Source: Verrucomicrobiota bacterium
GTDB lineage: Bacteria; Verrucomicrobiota; Verrucomicrobiia; Limisphaerales; UBA11358
Direction: 5' to 3'
Length of the DNA: 37,572 nt
NCBI GenBank assembly: GCA_028872915.1
Contig: JAGWNY010000029.1
Location: 1 to 37,572, forward strand
Shown here: in pieces, positions 16,699 to 27,550 of the stretch
Layout: the number at the start of each line of letters is the position of its first letter
How positions within the stretch are numbered: the stretch's first letter is position 1
Made by a program: the position numbers and the translations under genes
The notes under the pieces: model-generated
Told to the model about the DNA's origin: nothing
The model's input: the letters and a program-made list of their open reading frames with translations, nothing else
The model's database searches: none

Positions 16699-17565
16699 AT
16701 GCCATTAACCTGCCGAACCAGGAGGGTCACGTGGAGAATCAAGCGATGGGTGTTCATCCAAATCGCGGGAATGAGCGCGTGCGCGGCCGTGGGGCATGCC
16801 AAACCGGCTCACTTTCCGCCTGGCCAGATATGGCCTCCCGCTGGAAGCCAGCGACCGGCTTCGCCGCCCGGGTTGTCCGGGCTGCGCACCCTGCCCGGCG
16901 CTTCCCGGCACTTCGCGCCGTCGCCTTTGCAGCAGGGAGGATCGGGGCCGGTGTATTACACAAACATCTTCAATTTCAATGTTAATCAGGTGATTCCTGA
17001 CGATAATCCGGCCGGACTGACCCTGGCCCAGAACATCACGGTTGCCGGGAGTGGCACCATTGCGTCGGTGAGCGTGAACCTGGACATCAGCGGAGGCTTT
17101 AACGGCGATCTATACGCCTACCTGCGGGGACCCAACGGCGGTTTCGCCGTCTTATTAAACCGCGTGGGCGTGGGCGGCAATAATTACTACGGTTATTCGG
17201 ATTCCGGTTTTAATGTGACATTTGCCGATAATGCCGCCAACGGCGACATTCATTATTATCAAAACATCGTCAATCCGAATGGCGGGGTGCTGACCGGCGT
17301 CTGGGCGCCCGACGGCGAAACGAACAGCCCCACCGGTCCTCCCTCCAGTTTCACGGGAAGCGGGCCGGCGACGTTGAGCACCTTTGATGGCACCGATGCC
17401 AATGGCACCTGGACGTTATTTCTGGCGGACCTGGCCGCAGGCAACCAGAGCACGATCGTCAGTTGGGGCCTGGATATCGTGACGATCCCCGAACCCCCCA
17501 CGATTTCGTTGGCCTCCATCGGCGGCGTCGGCCTCCTGTTCCTCTTCCTTCGCCGCCGCCGATAG
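16699..17565 (+). CDS. Secreted P-domain protein with PEP-CTERM sorting signal
   Basis: This 288-aa protein has a long n-region followed by a signal sequence (WVFIQIAGMSACAAVGHA). The central part, about residues 105-255, resembles the P (proprotein convertase) domain: ITVAGSGTIASVSVNLDIS, GFNGDLYAYLRGPNG, LSTFDGTDANGTWTLFLAD and STIVSWGLDI. No protease catalytic domain accompanies it. The C-terminus is a textbook PEP-CTERM tag: IPEPPTI, a hydrophobic stretch (SLASIGGVGLLFLFL) and RRRR. Such tags are recognised by exosortase (EpsH/XrtA-type), which should be encoded elsewhere in the genome. The start at ATG 16699 is 8 bp after the preceding stop. Two terminator-like hairpins follow, the first 5 bp downstream. 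Confidence 0.88.
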   Translation: MPLTCRTRRVTWRIKRWVFIQIAGMSACAAVGHAKPAHFPPGQIWPPAGSQRPASPPGLSGLRTLPGASRHFAPSPLQQGGSGPVYYTNIFNFNVNQVIPDDNPAGLTLAQNITVAGSGTIASVSVNLDISGGFNGDLYAYLRGPNGGFAVLLNRVGVGGNNYYGYSDSGFNVTFADNAANGDIHYYQNIVNPNGGVLTGVWAPDGETNSPTGPPSSFTGSGPATLSTFDGTDANGTWTLFLADLAAGNQSTIVSWGLDIVTIPEPPTISLASIGGVGLLFLFLRRRR

Positions 17566-17569
17566 CCGC

Positions 17570-17600
17570 TGCACTGGCTCCCCAAACGGTGCATTTTTTT
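17570..17600 (+). terminator. Rho-independent terminator-like hairpin after the PEP-CTERM gene
   Basis: TGCACT pairs with GGTGCA (six pairs, one G-U) around a loop of about 12 bases, followed directly by seven T. It begins 5 bp after the stop codon, so it should end the repeat-protein/PEP-CTERM transcript. The stem is short. Confidence 0.6.
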
Positions 17601-17644
17601 CAATGTCATTTGCAGAAACAACCGGCTGTAAAAATCCGCCGCCA

Positions 17645-17657
17645 TGTTATGATAACA
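17645..17657. promoter_or_regulatory. Perfect palindrome TGTTAT-G-ATAACA, candidate operator
   Basis: Six-base arms surround a single central G, with no mismatches. It contains TATGAT, a five-of-six match to a -10 box, with a weak CTGTAA as a possible -35 sixteen bases upstream. It lies between two terminators and so may control a short transcript ending at 17738, or the pectinase gene by read-through. No regulator is identified. Confidence 0.35.
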
Positions 17658-17698
17658 AAAATCGGCGAGCGTGTGGTGACGTTGCCGGTTTGTAGTCA

Positions 17699-17738
17699 GC
17701 GCCGCCGGACGGTCTGGTGTTCGGCGGCGCATTTTTTT
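17699..17738 (+). terminator. Strong Rho-independent terminator-like hairpin upstream of the pectinase gene
   Basis: GCGCCGCCG pairs perfectly with CGGCGGCGC over a 14-base loop, followed by A and seven T. It stands 55 bp before the pectinase start and about 100 bp after another terminator, so it does not simply end the upstream gene. Confidence 0.75.
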
Positions 17739-17792
17739 GAATAAACCACCCCGATGGTTCGTCGGTTTCTTTCAGCATCCTGATATCCAAAG

Positions 17793-20255
17793 ATGAGAAA
17801 AGTTGTCAGAGGCGTCATTCTCCCGGCGATCCTTTTGTTTGCCGCGGCAAGCCGTTGCCTGGCCCAGAATCCGCCATTTTTTAACGTGCAGGACTATGGG
17901 GCGACGGGCGACGGCGTTACCCTCGACAGCCCGGCCGTCAATGCCGCCATTGCCGCCGCGGCGGGCGCGGGCGGCGGAACGGTCACTTTTCCTCCGGGCA
18001 ACTATGTCTGCCTCTCCATTCACCTGACGAACGACGTCACGCTTTATTTGAGCAACAATGCAGTGATCCTGGCGGCTGCGACCAACGGTTTCGACGCCGC
18101 CGAGCCGAATCCCTGGTCCCAATATCAGGATTACGGCCACAGCCATTTCCATGACGCGCTCATCTGGGGCGAAAATCTGACGAATATCGGTTTTGCAGGT
18201 TCCGGCGAAATTGATGGAAACGGCATCCTGACCAGCGGCAGCAATCCGACCAACGGCCAGGCGGACAAAGCCATCTCACTGGTGCTTTGCACGAACGTTA
18301 ACTTCTCGGGGATCACGATCACGCGGGCCGGGCATTTTGGCATCCTGGCCGATGGCTGCCAGGGGATGACGGTCCTCAACGCGCAAATTCTGAATGCCTA
18401 CGCGAGCCAGCATCGCGACGCATTCAATCTGGTTGACAGTTCGGACGTGATTGTCAGCAATTGCGTTATTCAAGGCAGCGACGACGCCATGGTGCTCAAA
18501 AGTGATTATGCCCTTGGCCGGAAAATCGGCGGCCACAATATCCACATCATAGACTGCCAGATTTTATCCACGGAGAACAACGCCACGCAATTCGGTTCGG
18601 AAACCGTGGGCGATTTCACGGACGTGACGTTTTCGGACATTGGCATTGGGGGCGCTGGCAAGGCGGGCATCGGGATTACCTCCCAGGATGGCGCGGTCAT
18701 TGACGGCGTCACCTATGACAATGTGACCATGACCAATTGCGCCTGCCCCATCTTTCTGAAGCTCGATCTTCGGACGACAGGCTCTCCGAATCCTTCCGTG
18801 GGACGCATCCGCAACATCAGCGTCAACAATGTCGCCGCCTGGCATTCCACGCTGTTCAACCGGACCAACACGTCCACCATCAACGGATATTTCGACGGAG
18901 CCAACACCATCATTCCCATTGAGAACGTGGTTCTCAACAACGTCAATGTTTCCAATATTGGAAACAATCCGGCGTCCGCCGTCACAAATTATCCCGTGGA
19001 AAACCAGAACTGGCAGCCACAGGCTTTTGGCCGATGGCCTTGTTATGGATGGTATCTGCGCTGGGCCAACGACATCAGTTTCACCAATTGCCAGGCCCAT
19101 TTCGATAACGAGGACGACCGGCCAGCCATCGTCGCCGACACGGTCACGAATCTTTTGCTTGATCAATTCACCGCTGACGTTGGCGCCAACAATACGAATT
19201 ACGACATTGGCTTGCTGCGCGTGACGGCTTGTGAAGCGACCAATGTCTTCGCATCGGCGCTGGCCCCCGTTCCCGGAGCCCCGCTACGGGTTTTCAACAG
19301 CAATTCCGTTTCCGCCCTGATCGCCTCGCCTCCCTTCTTTTATCCCGGCGGTGGCACCTATACGGCGACGCAATCCGTGGTTATCGCTTCCGGCACGCCT
19401 GGCGCAATGATCCATTACACGACCGATGGTTCCACGCCGGCGATCACCAACGGCATCCTTTATTCCGGTCCCGTGTCCATAGGCGGCGAAACCGTCCTGC
19501 GCGCCATGGCATCAGCCGCCGGATTGACCAACAGCGCTGTGAACACGGCCATCTACCATTTCCCCGGCACGGACATCTTCATTCCACCGCCGCCACCGCC
19601 GGCGCCGGTCACAAATTTCTTTTATGAGGCCGAAACCCTGCCCTATGCGACCAACGGCGCCCCGGCCGGGTTGCAAAGCGACAGCAACACCAGCGGCGGC
19701 CATTGGCTTGCGCTGGAGGCCACGGGCACGAACGAATGGATTGAATTCACCACGCCGATTCTTCCCGCAGGCGTCTATGATTTGCAGATGTCCTACAAAT
19801 CCCACCCGGACCGGGGCATTCTCGCCTTCACCTTCGACGGGGTCACCTGGCCATACGACTTGGATCAGTATGCCAGCTCTCCGGCGTATCCCAGCCAGGA
19901 TTGGGGCGAAGTGACGTTTACGAACGCCTCGGCGCATACGATCCGGTTAACGGTGGTCGGTGAAAATCCCGCCGCCACGGGTTATTGGCTGTCCGTGGAC
20001 CGGTTTTTGTTTTATCTCGTGCAACCGCCCCAGCCCGTCTTCAGCGGCTCGTTCCTTTTGAGCAACGACGTCCCGCAATTGTCGGCCTCAGGCTATCCCA
20101 CGCTGCCGTATCGCGTGCAAATGACCACGAATCTGGGTGACACGAACTGGATTACGATTGGTTCGGTGGCGGCTGATACCAACGGCATGGTGTCTTTCTC
20201 CGACACGAATGCTCCGCTTGCATTGCAACGTTTTTACCGGCTTGCGACGCCATAA
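17793..20255 (+). CDS. Secreted GH28-like pectinase with chitobiase-C-like and carbohydrate-binding domains
   Basis: This 820-aa protein has a signal peptide (VVRGVILPAILLFAAASRCLA). The catalytic beta-helix starts FFNVQDYGATGDGVTLDSPA, a pectate-lyase-3/GH28 opening. It includes LSGSGEIDGNG-like (FAGSGEIDGNG), HRDAFNLVDSSDV and GSDDAMVLKSD, which carry the expected acidic residues. The usual GH28 HG motif seems replaced by TQFGSETVGD, so activity may differ. A chitobiase/hexosaminidase C-terminal type domain follows (about residues 510-585; TTDGSTPAITNGILYSGPV). Next is a CBM6/35-like jelly roll (about 610-740; YEAETLPYATNG, WIEFTTPILPAGVYDLQMSY). The last 75 residues are the C-terminal module shared with two other secreted proteins (YRVQMTTNLG...RFYRLATP). 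The likely role is plant cell-wall polysaccharide breakdown. Confidence 0.85.
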   Translation: MRKVVRGVILPAILLFAAASRCLAQNPPFFNVQDYGATGDGVTLDSPAVNAAIAAAAGAGGGTVTFPPGNYVCLSIHLTNDVTLYLSNNAVILAAATNGFDAAEPNPWSQYQDYGHSHFHDALIWGENLTNIGFAGSGEIDGNGILTSGSNPTNGQADKAISLVLCTNVNFSGITITRAGHFGILADGCQGMTVLNAQILNAYASQHRDAFNLVDSSDVIVSNCVIQGSDDAMVLKSDYALGRKIGGHNIHIIDCQILSTENNATQFGSETVGDFTDVTFSDIGIGGAGKAGIGITSQDGAVIDGVTYDNVTMTNCACPIFLKLDLRTTGSPNPSVGRIRNISVNNVAAWHSTLFNRTNTSTINGYFDGANTIIPIENVVLNNVNVSNIGNNPASAVTNYPVENQNWQPQAFGRWPCYGWYLRWANDISFTNCQAHFDNEDDRPAIVADTVTNLLLDQFTADVGANNTNYDIGLLRVTACEATNVFASALAPVPGAPLRVFNSNSVSALIASPPFFYPGGGTYTATQSVVIASGTPGAMIHYTTDGSTPAITNGILYSGPVSIGGETVLRAMASAAGLTNSAVNTAIYHFPGTDIFIPPPPPPAPVTNFFYEAETLPYATNGAPAGLQSDSNTSGGHWLALEATGTNEWIEFTTPILPAGVYDLQMSYKSHPDRGILAFTFDGVTWPYDLDQYASSPAYPSQDWGEVTFTNASAHTIRLTVVGENPAATGYWLSVDRFLFYLVQPPQPVFSGSFLLSNDVPQLSASGYPTLPYRVQMTTNLGDTNWITIGSVAADTNGMVSFSDTNAPLALQRFYRLATP

Positions 20256-20347
20256 ACAGGCGGGGATTTTTGGGACTTGACGGCATCGCGTGGAAAATTT
20301 ATTTTCTTAATCAAGAACGGTAGAGTCTGCTGGTTTGCCAGCGCGAA

Positions 20348-20378
20348 AAGTCGGAGATGACCATCTTCCGGCTTTTTT
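20348..20378 (+). terminator. Terminator-like hairpin between pectinase and nusA
   Basis: AAGTCGGAGATG pairs with CATCTTCCGGCTT with one bulged base and one G-U, followed by a run of six T that begins in the stem. It most likely ends the pectinase transcript, and it isolates nusA so that nusA needs a promoter between here and 20418 or limited read-through. Confidence 0.65.
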
Positions 20379-20418
20379 ATTCTTCGCGCCATGCCGCGGC
20401 CTCTTCGTTCCATGAAAC

Positions 20419-21702
20419 ATGAACGCGGATTTCCTGGCTGTTTTGGAGTTTTGGGAGCGCGAAAAGGGCATCAATCGTGATGTCCTGATCGGCGCTGTCC
20501 AGGAAGCATTGCTCTCGGCCGCCAAAAAAGCCGTCGGCCCTGCCAGGGAATTACGCGTGGAAATTGACCAGAAATCGGGCGACATCCGCGCCTTTGCCAA
20601 GCTCATTGTCTCCGAAAGAGTGATTTCCAAGCATGACCAGATCACCGTTTTTGACGCCCGCCGGATCAAGCCCGACGCGAATGTTGGAGATGAAATCGAG
20701 AAAGAGGTTACGCCCACCGGCTTCGGCCGCATTGCATCCCAATACGCCAAGCAAGCCCTGATGCAAAAAATCCGCCAGGCCGAGAAATCCCTGATTTTTA
20801 CGGAATTCAAGGATCGGGTGGGCGACATCGTCAGCGGCACCGTGCGGCGATTTGAGCGTTCGGACGTGATTTTGGACCTGGGCAAATATGAGGCGCTGCT
20901 GCCGAACCGCGAACGGGTGCCGACGGAGGAATATCAGGTGGGGGAACGCATTCGGTGTTACGTCAAGGCGCTCGAAGAAGGGGCTCGCGGCCCTGAGATC
21001 ATACTTTCGCGGTCGGACCCGCGGTTCATAATCAAGCTGTTTCAAGTGGAAGTTTCGGAGATCAGCGACGGCACCATTGAGATCAAGGGCATTGCGCGCG
21101 AGCCGGGTTTTCGGACGAAAATGGCGGTGTATTCGCGGGATCCGAAGGTGGACCCCGTGGGCGCCTGCGTGGGGATGCGCGGCCAGCGCGTCAAGAATAT
21201 CGTTCGGGAATTGAACAACGAAAAAGTGGATGTGATTCCGTGGTCGTCGGACATCAGGGCGTTTGTCACGAAGGCCCTCGAACCGGCCAAACTTAAGAGC
21301 ATAGAAGTGGACGAAGCCCGCAAACGGCTGGGCATACTGGTGGCTGAAGACCAGTTGTCGCTGGCCATTGGCAAACGGGGCCAGAACGCGCGCCTCACGG
21401 CGCGGCTGACAGGATGGGAAGTGGACATTGACGCGGAGCAGGTTCTCACGAAAGGATTTGAGGAAAAGGTGGCCGAGGCCGTGGAAGGCCTTGCGGCGAT
21501 ACCCGGCATTTCCCGCGAACAGGCCGATGCGCTTGTCCACGCGGGACTGACCCGGCTCGAAGATTTATTGTCGGCCGAAGAAAGCGATTTGAGCGGCATT
21601 CCGAACATTGCTGAAAAGGCGGCCGATGTATTAAAAGCAGCCCGCGAGGAAGCGGAGCGCAAAAAATTGAAAATTGGCGAAACCGCCGAACCAGTGAAGT
21701 AG
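20419..21702 (+). CDS. nusA: Transcription termination/antitermination factor NusA
   Basis: NusA binds RNA polymerase and nascent RNA and modulates pausing, termination and antitermination. The 427-aa protein has the N-terminal polymerase-binding domain (NADFLAVLEFWEREKGI), an S1 domain from about residue 133 (VGDIVSGTVRRFERSDVIL), and KH1 (DPVGACVGMRGQRVKNIV, near 244). KH2 (LSLAIGKRGQNARLTARLTG) lies near 310. A C-terminal helix-hairpin-helix pair (AIPGISREQADALV, SGIPNIAEKAADVL) follows, so one acidic-type repeat is present. No rimP precedes it and no ylxR follows, unlike in many bacteria; infB is next after 174 bp. Confidence 0.96.
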   Translation: MNADFLAVLEFWEREKGINRDVLIGAVQEALLSAAKKAVGPARELRVEIDQKSGDIRAFAKLIVSERVISKHDQITVFDARRIKPDANVGDEIEKEVTPTGFGRIASQYAKQALMQKIRQAEKSLIFTEFKDRVGDIVSGTVRRFERSDVILDLGKYEALLPNRERVPTEEYQVGERIRCYVKALEEGARGPEIILSRSDPRFIIKLFQVEVSEISDGTIEIKGIAREPGFRTKMAVYSRDPKVDPVGACVGMRGQRVKNIVRELNNEKVDVIPWSSDIRAFVTKALEPAKLKSIEVDEARKRLGILVAEDQLSLAIGKRGQNARLTARLTGWEVDIDAEQVLTKGFEEKVAEAVEGLAAIPGISREQADALVHAGLTRLEDLLSAEESDLSGIPNIAEKAADVLKAAREEAERKKLKIGETAEPVK

Positions 21703-21876
21703 GAAGAAATGAAGGCTGGAGAGAACATGCGCACGACGTTGCCGTTGTCATTCTTCATTTCCCGGACTTCATTCGTCCCGTGAACATGGGCGGCTGCCGG
21801 ACAATTGCCTTTGCAGAGCGCTTCGCGGCGCCGCCGCAGCCGATTGTGCCGGAAGAAGTCGCGCCGGAAAAGATTT

Positions 21877-24285
<2,409 letters not shown>

Positions 24286-24328
24286 TGTCCAAAGGGTTCA
24301 CGCGTCGTCGTTTCCGCCCCTCCTAATC

Positions 24329-24700
24329 ATGCCCACCCTCCGACATGAACGCGTGCGCGAGCTGTTGAAGCGCGAAATCGGCGAAGCCATCCGCCGCGAA
24401 TTTCACGTCAATGAAGCGGGGTTGATCTCTGTGAACGACGTGGATCTTGCCGGCGACCTCAAGTCCGCCGTGGTTTTCGTGAGCATTTTTGGCAACCCCT
24501 TCCAGCAAAAACGGGGCATCGAGCTTTTAACCGAGCATCGGGCGCGTCTTCAGGGCCTCGTCGCCCGGCAGGTCGTGCTGAAATACACGCCAACGCTTAA
24601 ATTTGTTTTTGACGACTCCATCGCCCGCGGCAACCGAGTATTGCAGATCATTGAAGAACTGGAAAACGCCGCGGCAAAGAACACGAAGAACGAATCGTGA
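24329..24700 (+). CDS. rbfA: Ribosome-binding factor A
   Basis: RbfA is a KH-type factor for 30S maturation, acting near the 16S 5' end. The 123-aa protein begins MPTLRHERVRELLKREIGEA and has the expected central strand pattern (GLISVNDVDLAGDLKSAVVF) and the C-terminal segment LKYTPTLKFVFDDSIARG. The ATG at 24329 was chosen because it starts the conserved region; the frame upstream is antisense-like filler within infB. Its stop TGA overlaps the GTG start of nrnA by four bases (GTGA), so the two are translationally coupled. Confidence 0.95.
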   Translation: MPTLRHERVRELLKREIGEAIRREFHVNEAGLISVNDVDLAGDLKSAVVFVSIFGNPFQQKRGIELLTEHRARLQGLVARQVVLKYTPTLKFVFDDSIARGNRVLQIIEELENAAAKNTKNES

Positions 24701-25683
24701 AAACGGCCCCCAAAATCGTCGAGCGTATCGCGGAGATCCTTCGCCAAAAAGAAACGTTTTGCGTAGTCGGCCATATCCGTCCCGACGGTGACTGCGTGGG
24801 TTCACAACTGGCTCTGACGCTGGCTTTGCGCACCGCCGGCAAAGAGGCGCTCTGTTGGAACGAGGACCCGATTCCACAAAAATATGCCTTTCTGGATCCG
24901 GACGGGCTGTTTCAAAAGCCCAAAGCTGGAAAACATTTTGATTGCGTCATTGCGACTGATTGCGCCAGCTTTGCCCGCCTGGGCAAGGCCGGAAAGTGCG
25001 CCGCCAGGCACGAGGTTCTGATCAATATTGACCATCACGAAAGCAATCCGCGGTACGGCCATATCAATTGGGTCTCAGCCCGCGAACCGTCCTGCGGCGA
25101 GCTAATCTTTCGCCTGCTGAAGGCGCTCCGCTGGCCCATCACCGAGCCAATTGCGGATTGTCTTTTCGCGGCCGTTTCCACCGACACCGGATCGTTCCAA
25201 TATCCGAGCACCCGCCCTGGCACGTTTCACGCTGCCGCCGAGCTGGTCACCTGCGGCGCCGATCTGGCGCGAATTTGTCACGAAGTTTATCAATCTTATC
25301 CCCTTTCCCGCGCGCGGCTGCTGCGCCATCTGTATAACAAGTTCCGGCTGGCTGGCGGCGACCGCATTGCCTACCTCTGGCTGAAGCAGGCCGATTTTGC
25401 GAGGACGGGCGCGAACAGTGACGAAAGCGAGGGCCTCATTGATCATATCCGCGACATAGAACCCGTGGTTGTGGCCTGTGTTTTCGAGGAACTGGACCCC
25501 GGCATGACCCGGGTGAGCCTGCGATCAAAACGGCCTGACATCAATGTCAATGAAATTGCGGCCCAATTCGGGGGCGGCGGCCACTCGGCCGCCGCCGGGG
25601 CGCGCGTTTCCGGCAGCGGCCTCGCCGTCCAGCGCAGAGTGATCGCGGCCATCAAACGCGCGCTCGACGCGGCCAATACGTAG
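24697..25683 (+). CDS. nrnA: DHH-family nanoRNase/pAp phosphatase (NrnA-like)
   Basis: This 328-aa DHH/DHHA1 phosphoesterase is of the type that degrades short oligoribonucleotides and dephosphorylates pAp. Motifs are GHIRPDGDCVGSQ (residues 25-37), ATDCASFARLG, the DHH box in NIDHHESNPRYG (about 110), FAAVSTDTGSFQY, and the DHHA1 glycine loop FGGGGHSAAAGA. It starts with GTG inside the rbfA stop. Its place between rbfA and truB is common in bacteria. Some members also cleave pApA, the breakdown product of c-di-AMP, which is of interest given the riboswitch at 35436-35586, but this role is not shown by sequence. Confidence 0.9.
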   Translation: MKTAPKIVERIAEILRQKETFCVVGHIRPDGDCVGSQLALTLALRTAGKEALCWNEDPIPQKYAFLDPDGLFQKPKAGKHFDCVIATDCASFARLGKAGKCAARHEVLINIDHHESNPRYGHINWVSAREPSCGELIFRLLKALRWPITEPIADCLFAAVSTDTGSFQYPSTRPGTFHAAAELVTCGADLARICHEVYQSYPLSRARLLRHLYNKFRLAGGDRIAYLWLKQADFARTGANSDESEGLIDHIRDIEPVVVACVFEELDPGMTRVSLRSKRPDINVNEIAAQFGGGGHSAAAGARVSGSGLAVQRRVIAAIKRALDAANT

Positions 25684-25695
25684 TCGTTTTCCTCC

Positions 25696-26406
25696 ATGCA
25701 GGAGTTTTCACCTCTCGACGGCGCGGTACTGGTTGACAAACCCGCCGGCCCCACTTCTCACGATGTGGTGGACGCCATCCGGCGGACGTTTGGCATAAAA
25801 AAAGCCGGGCATTGCGGCACACTGGATCCAAATGCCACCGGCCTGCTGATCATCGTGGTGGGGCGCGGCACCAAGCTTTCGGAAAAATTGATGGCCGATG
25901 ACAAAGTTTATGAAGGGGCCATCCATTTCGGCGTGGCCACGAATTCCTTTGACGCGGACGGTGATATCCTTGAAACCAAACCCGTCCCGCCTCTCACTCC
26001 CGACACCCTCAACGACATGGCGGCTTCCTTCATTGGCGACCAGATGCAGACCCCGCCCATGGTTTCCGCCATCAAAAAGGACGGCGTCCCGCTCTATAAA
26101 CTGGCCCGCAAAGGCGTGGAGGTGGAACGCGAACCGCGCCTGATCCACGTCTATCATTTTCGGTTTGGCAACTACCGCGAACCGCTCGGGGAATTCCGCC
26201 TGGCTTGCACAAAGGGAACCTATGTGCGAAGCATCGCGAACGATTTGGGCGGGAAAATCGGCTGCGGCGCCCATTTGGCCGCGTTACGACGCCTGGCTTC
26301 CGGCAAATTCGACGTCGCGGATGCCATGCCGCTGGACGCCCTGCTCAAGCTCTCCCTGCGCCAGTTGGAACAGCGCGTGATTCCATTCTTGAAGCTTGCG
26401 GTGTAA
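25696..26406 (+). CDS. truB: tRNA pseudouridine-55 synthase
   Basis: TruB makes pseudouridine 55 in the T-loop of tRNAs. The 236-aa protein has the N-terminal GAVLVDKPAGPTSHDVVDA, the catalytic Asp44 in AGHCGTLDPNATG, TPPMVSAIKKDGVPLYKLAR and the late motif CTKGTYVRSIANDLG. It lacks a long C-terminal PUA extension, which is normal for short TruB forms. It follows nrnA by 12 bp and precedes ribF by 15 bp, within the nusA-ribF cluster. Confidence 0.95.
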   Translation: MQEFSPLDGAVLVDKPAGPTSHDVVDAIRRTFGIKKAGHCGTLDPNATGLLIIVVGRGTKLSEKLMADDKVYEGAIHFGVATNSFDADGDILETKPVPPLTPDTLNDMAASFIGDQMQTPPMVSAIKKDGVPLYKLARKGVEVEREPRLIHVYHFRFGNYREPLGEFRLACTKGTYVRSIANDLGGKIGCGAHLAALRRLASGKFDVADAMPLDALLKLSLRQLEQRVIPFLKLAV

Positions 26407-26421
26407 TCGCCACCGCCGACA

Positions 26422-27363
26422 ATGGCGTCCGTGAAAATCATCCACGCCGCCGGCGAACTCAAGTCCGGGCGCAAGACGGTCTGCCTGGCCATGGGCTTCT
26501 TCGATGGCGTTCACCTCGGGCATCAGCAACTCATCCGCCGGACTGTTTCCGATGCCCGCCAGAACGACGGCGTGGCGGTGGTCCTGACCTTTGATCGCCA
26601 TCCAAATAACGTGGTTGCCCCTGCCCGTGTCCCGCCATTGATTTACTCCCTTCCCCAAAAGCTGCGTGCCATCGCTTGCCTCGGCCCCCAAGTGCTCTTC
26701 CTGATCCGTTTTGACAAGGCCTTCAGCATGCAATCCGGGGCGGAATTTATCGAAAATTTGGTCCGCGATTTTGGCCGCGTTCAAACGATTTGTGTGGGCG
26801 CCGATTTCGTTTTTGGCCACCGCCGCAGCGGCAACGTGGCCCTGCTCGAACGCCTCGGCGCCCGGCTCGACTTTCGCGTTCACGGCCTGGCCGCGGTTTC
26901 ATTGGATGGCCAAATGGTCAGCAGCACCCGCATTCGCGAAGCCATCCGCCGCGGCCACTTCGATGCCGCGAGCCAGATGCTCGGACGGCCCTATACAATT
27001 TCCGGTCGCGTTCTCCATGGCGACAAAATCGGCCGCGACCTGGGCTTTCCTACCGCCAATCTGGATGTCAAGGGCCTTGTTTTGCCTCCAAAGGGTGTCT
27101 ATGCGGCGTCAACCGTGATCAAGGGGCGAGCCTATCGTGTCGGCCTGAACATTGGCTCGCGCCCAACCATTGCCGCAGCTTCGGAAATCCGGGTTGAGGC
27201 CCATGTCCTGGGATATAGTGGCGACCTCTATGACGCTGAATTGGAAGTAGAACCGGGGGAAAAAGTTCGTGATGAGCGCCAATTTGACTCTATTATTGGT
27301 CTAAAAGCGCAAATATCGAAGGATATTGCGGCTATTGAAAAGCCCGGAAAACCTCATTGTTAA
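26422..27363 (+). CDS. ribF: Bifunctional riboflavin kinase / FAD synthetase
   Basis: RibF phosphorylates riboflavin to FMN and adenylates FMN to FAD. The N-terminal nucleotidyltransferase part of the 313-aa protein has the HxGH-type motif in GFFDGVHLGHQQLI, and further VGADFVFGHRRSGN and SSTRIREAIRRG. The C-terminal flavokinase domain shows GRVLHGDKIGRDLGFPTANL and VGLNIGSRPTI. The truB-ribF pairing at the end of a nusA-infB cluster is widely conserved. No FMN riboswitch was seen near it. Confidence 0.95.
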   Translation: MASVKIIHAAGELKSGRKTVCLAMGFFDGVHLGHQQLIRRTVSDARQNDGVAVVLTFDRHPNNVVAPARVPPLIYSLPQKLRAIACLGPQVLFLIRFDKAFSMQSGAEFIENLVRDFGRVQTICVGADFVFGHRRSGNVALLERLGARLDFRVHGLAAVSLDGQMVSSTRIREAIRRGHFDAASQMLGRPYTISGRVLHGDKIGRDLGFPTANLDVKGLVLPPKGVYAASTVIKGRAYRVGLNIGSRPTIAAASEIRVEAHVLGYSGDLYDAELEVEPGEKVRDERQFDSIIGLKAQISKDIAAIEKPGKPHC

Positions 27364-27436
27364 GCCTCTAAATTCAAATAACTTACGGCAAATTCATGGC
27401 TGTTTCATAAAAGTGACATTTCTGCAACAATTCTTC

Positions 27437-27464
27437 TTGATTTCTGTAGAAAGTGTTTTAGTAT
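27437..27464 (+). promoter_or_regulatory. Possible sigma-70-type promoter upstream of rpoD
   Basis: TTGATT at 27437-27442 and TAGTAT at 27459-27464 are separated by 16 bases in an AT-rich stretch following ribF. Each hexamer has four or five matches to consensus. It is the best candidate in the 243-bp gap and would give a leader of about 135 nt. Confidence 0.35.
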
Positions 27465-27550
27465 AGCAACCGCGTCGGGCTTCTGGTGTTCACGTTTCCA
27501 AGATATAGGCGAAGTCGCCCGCGATACGGAACATTTGTTTGACCGGCACG

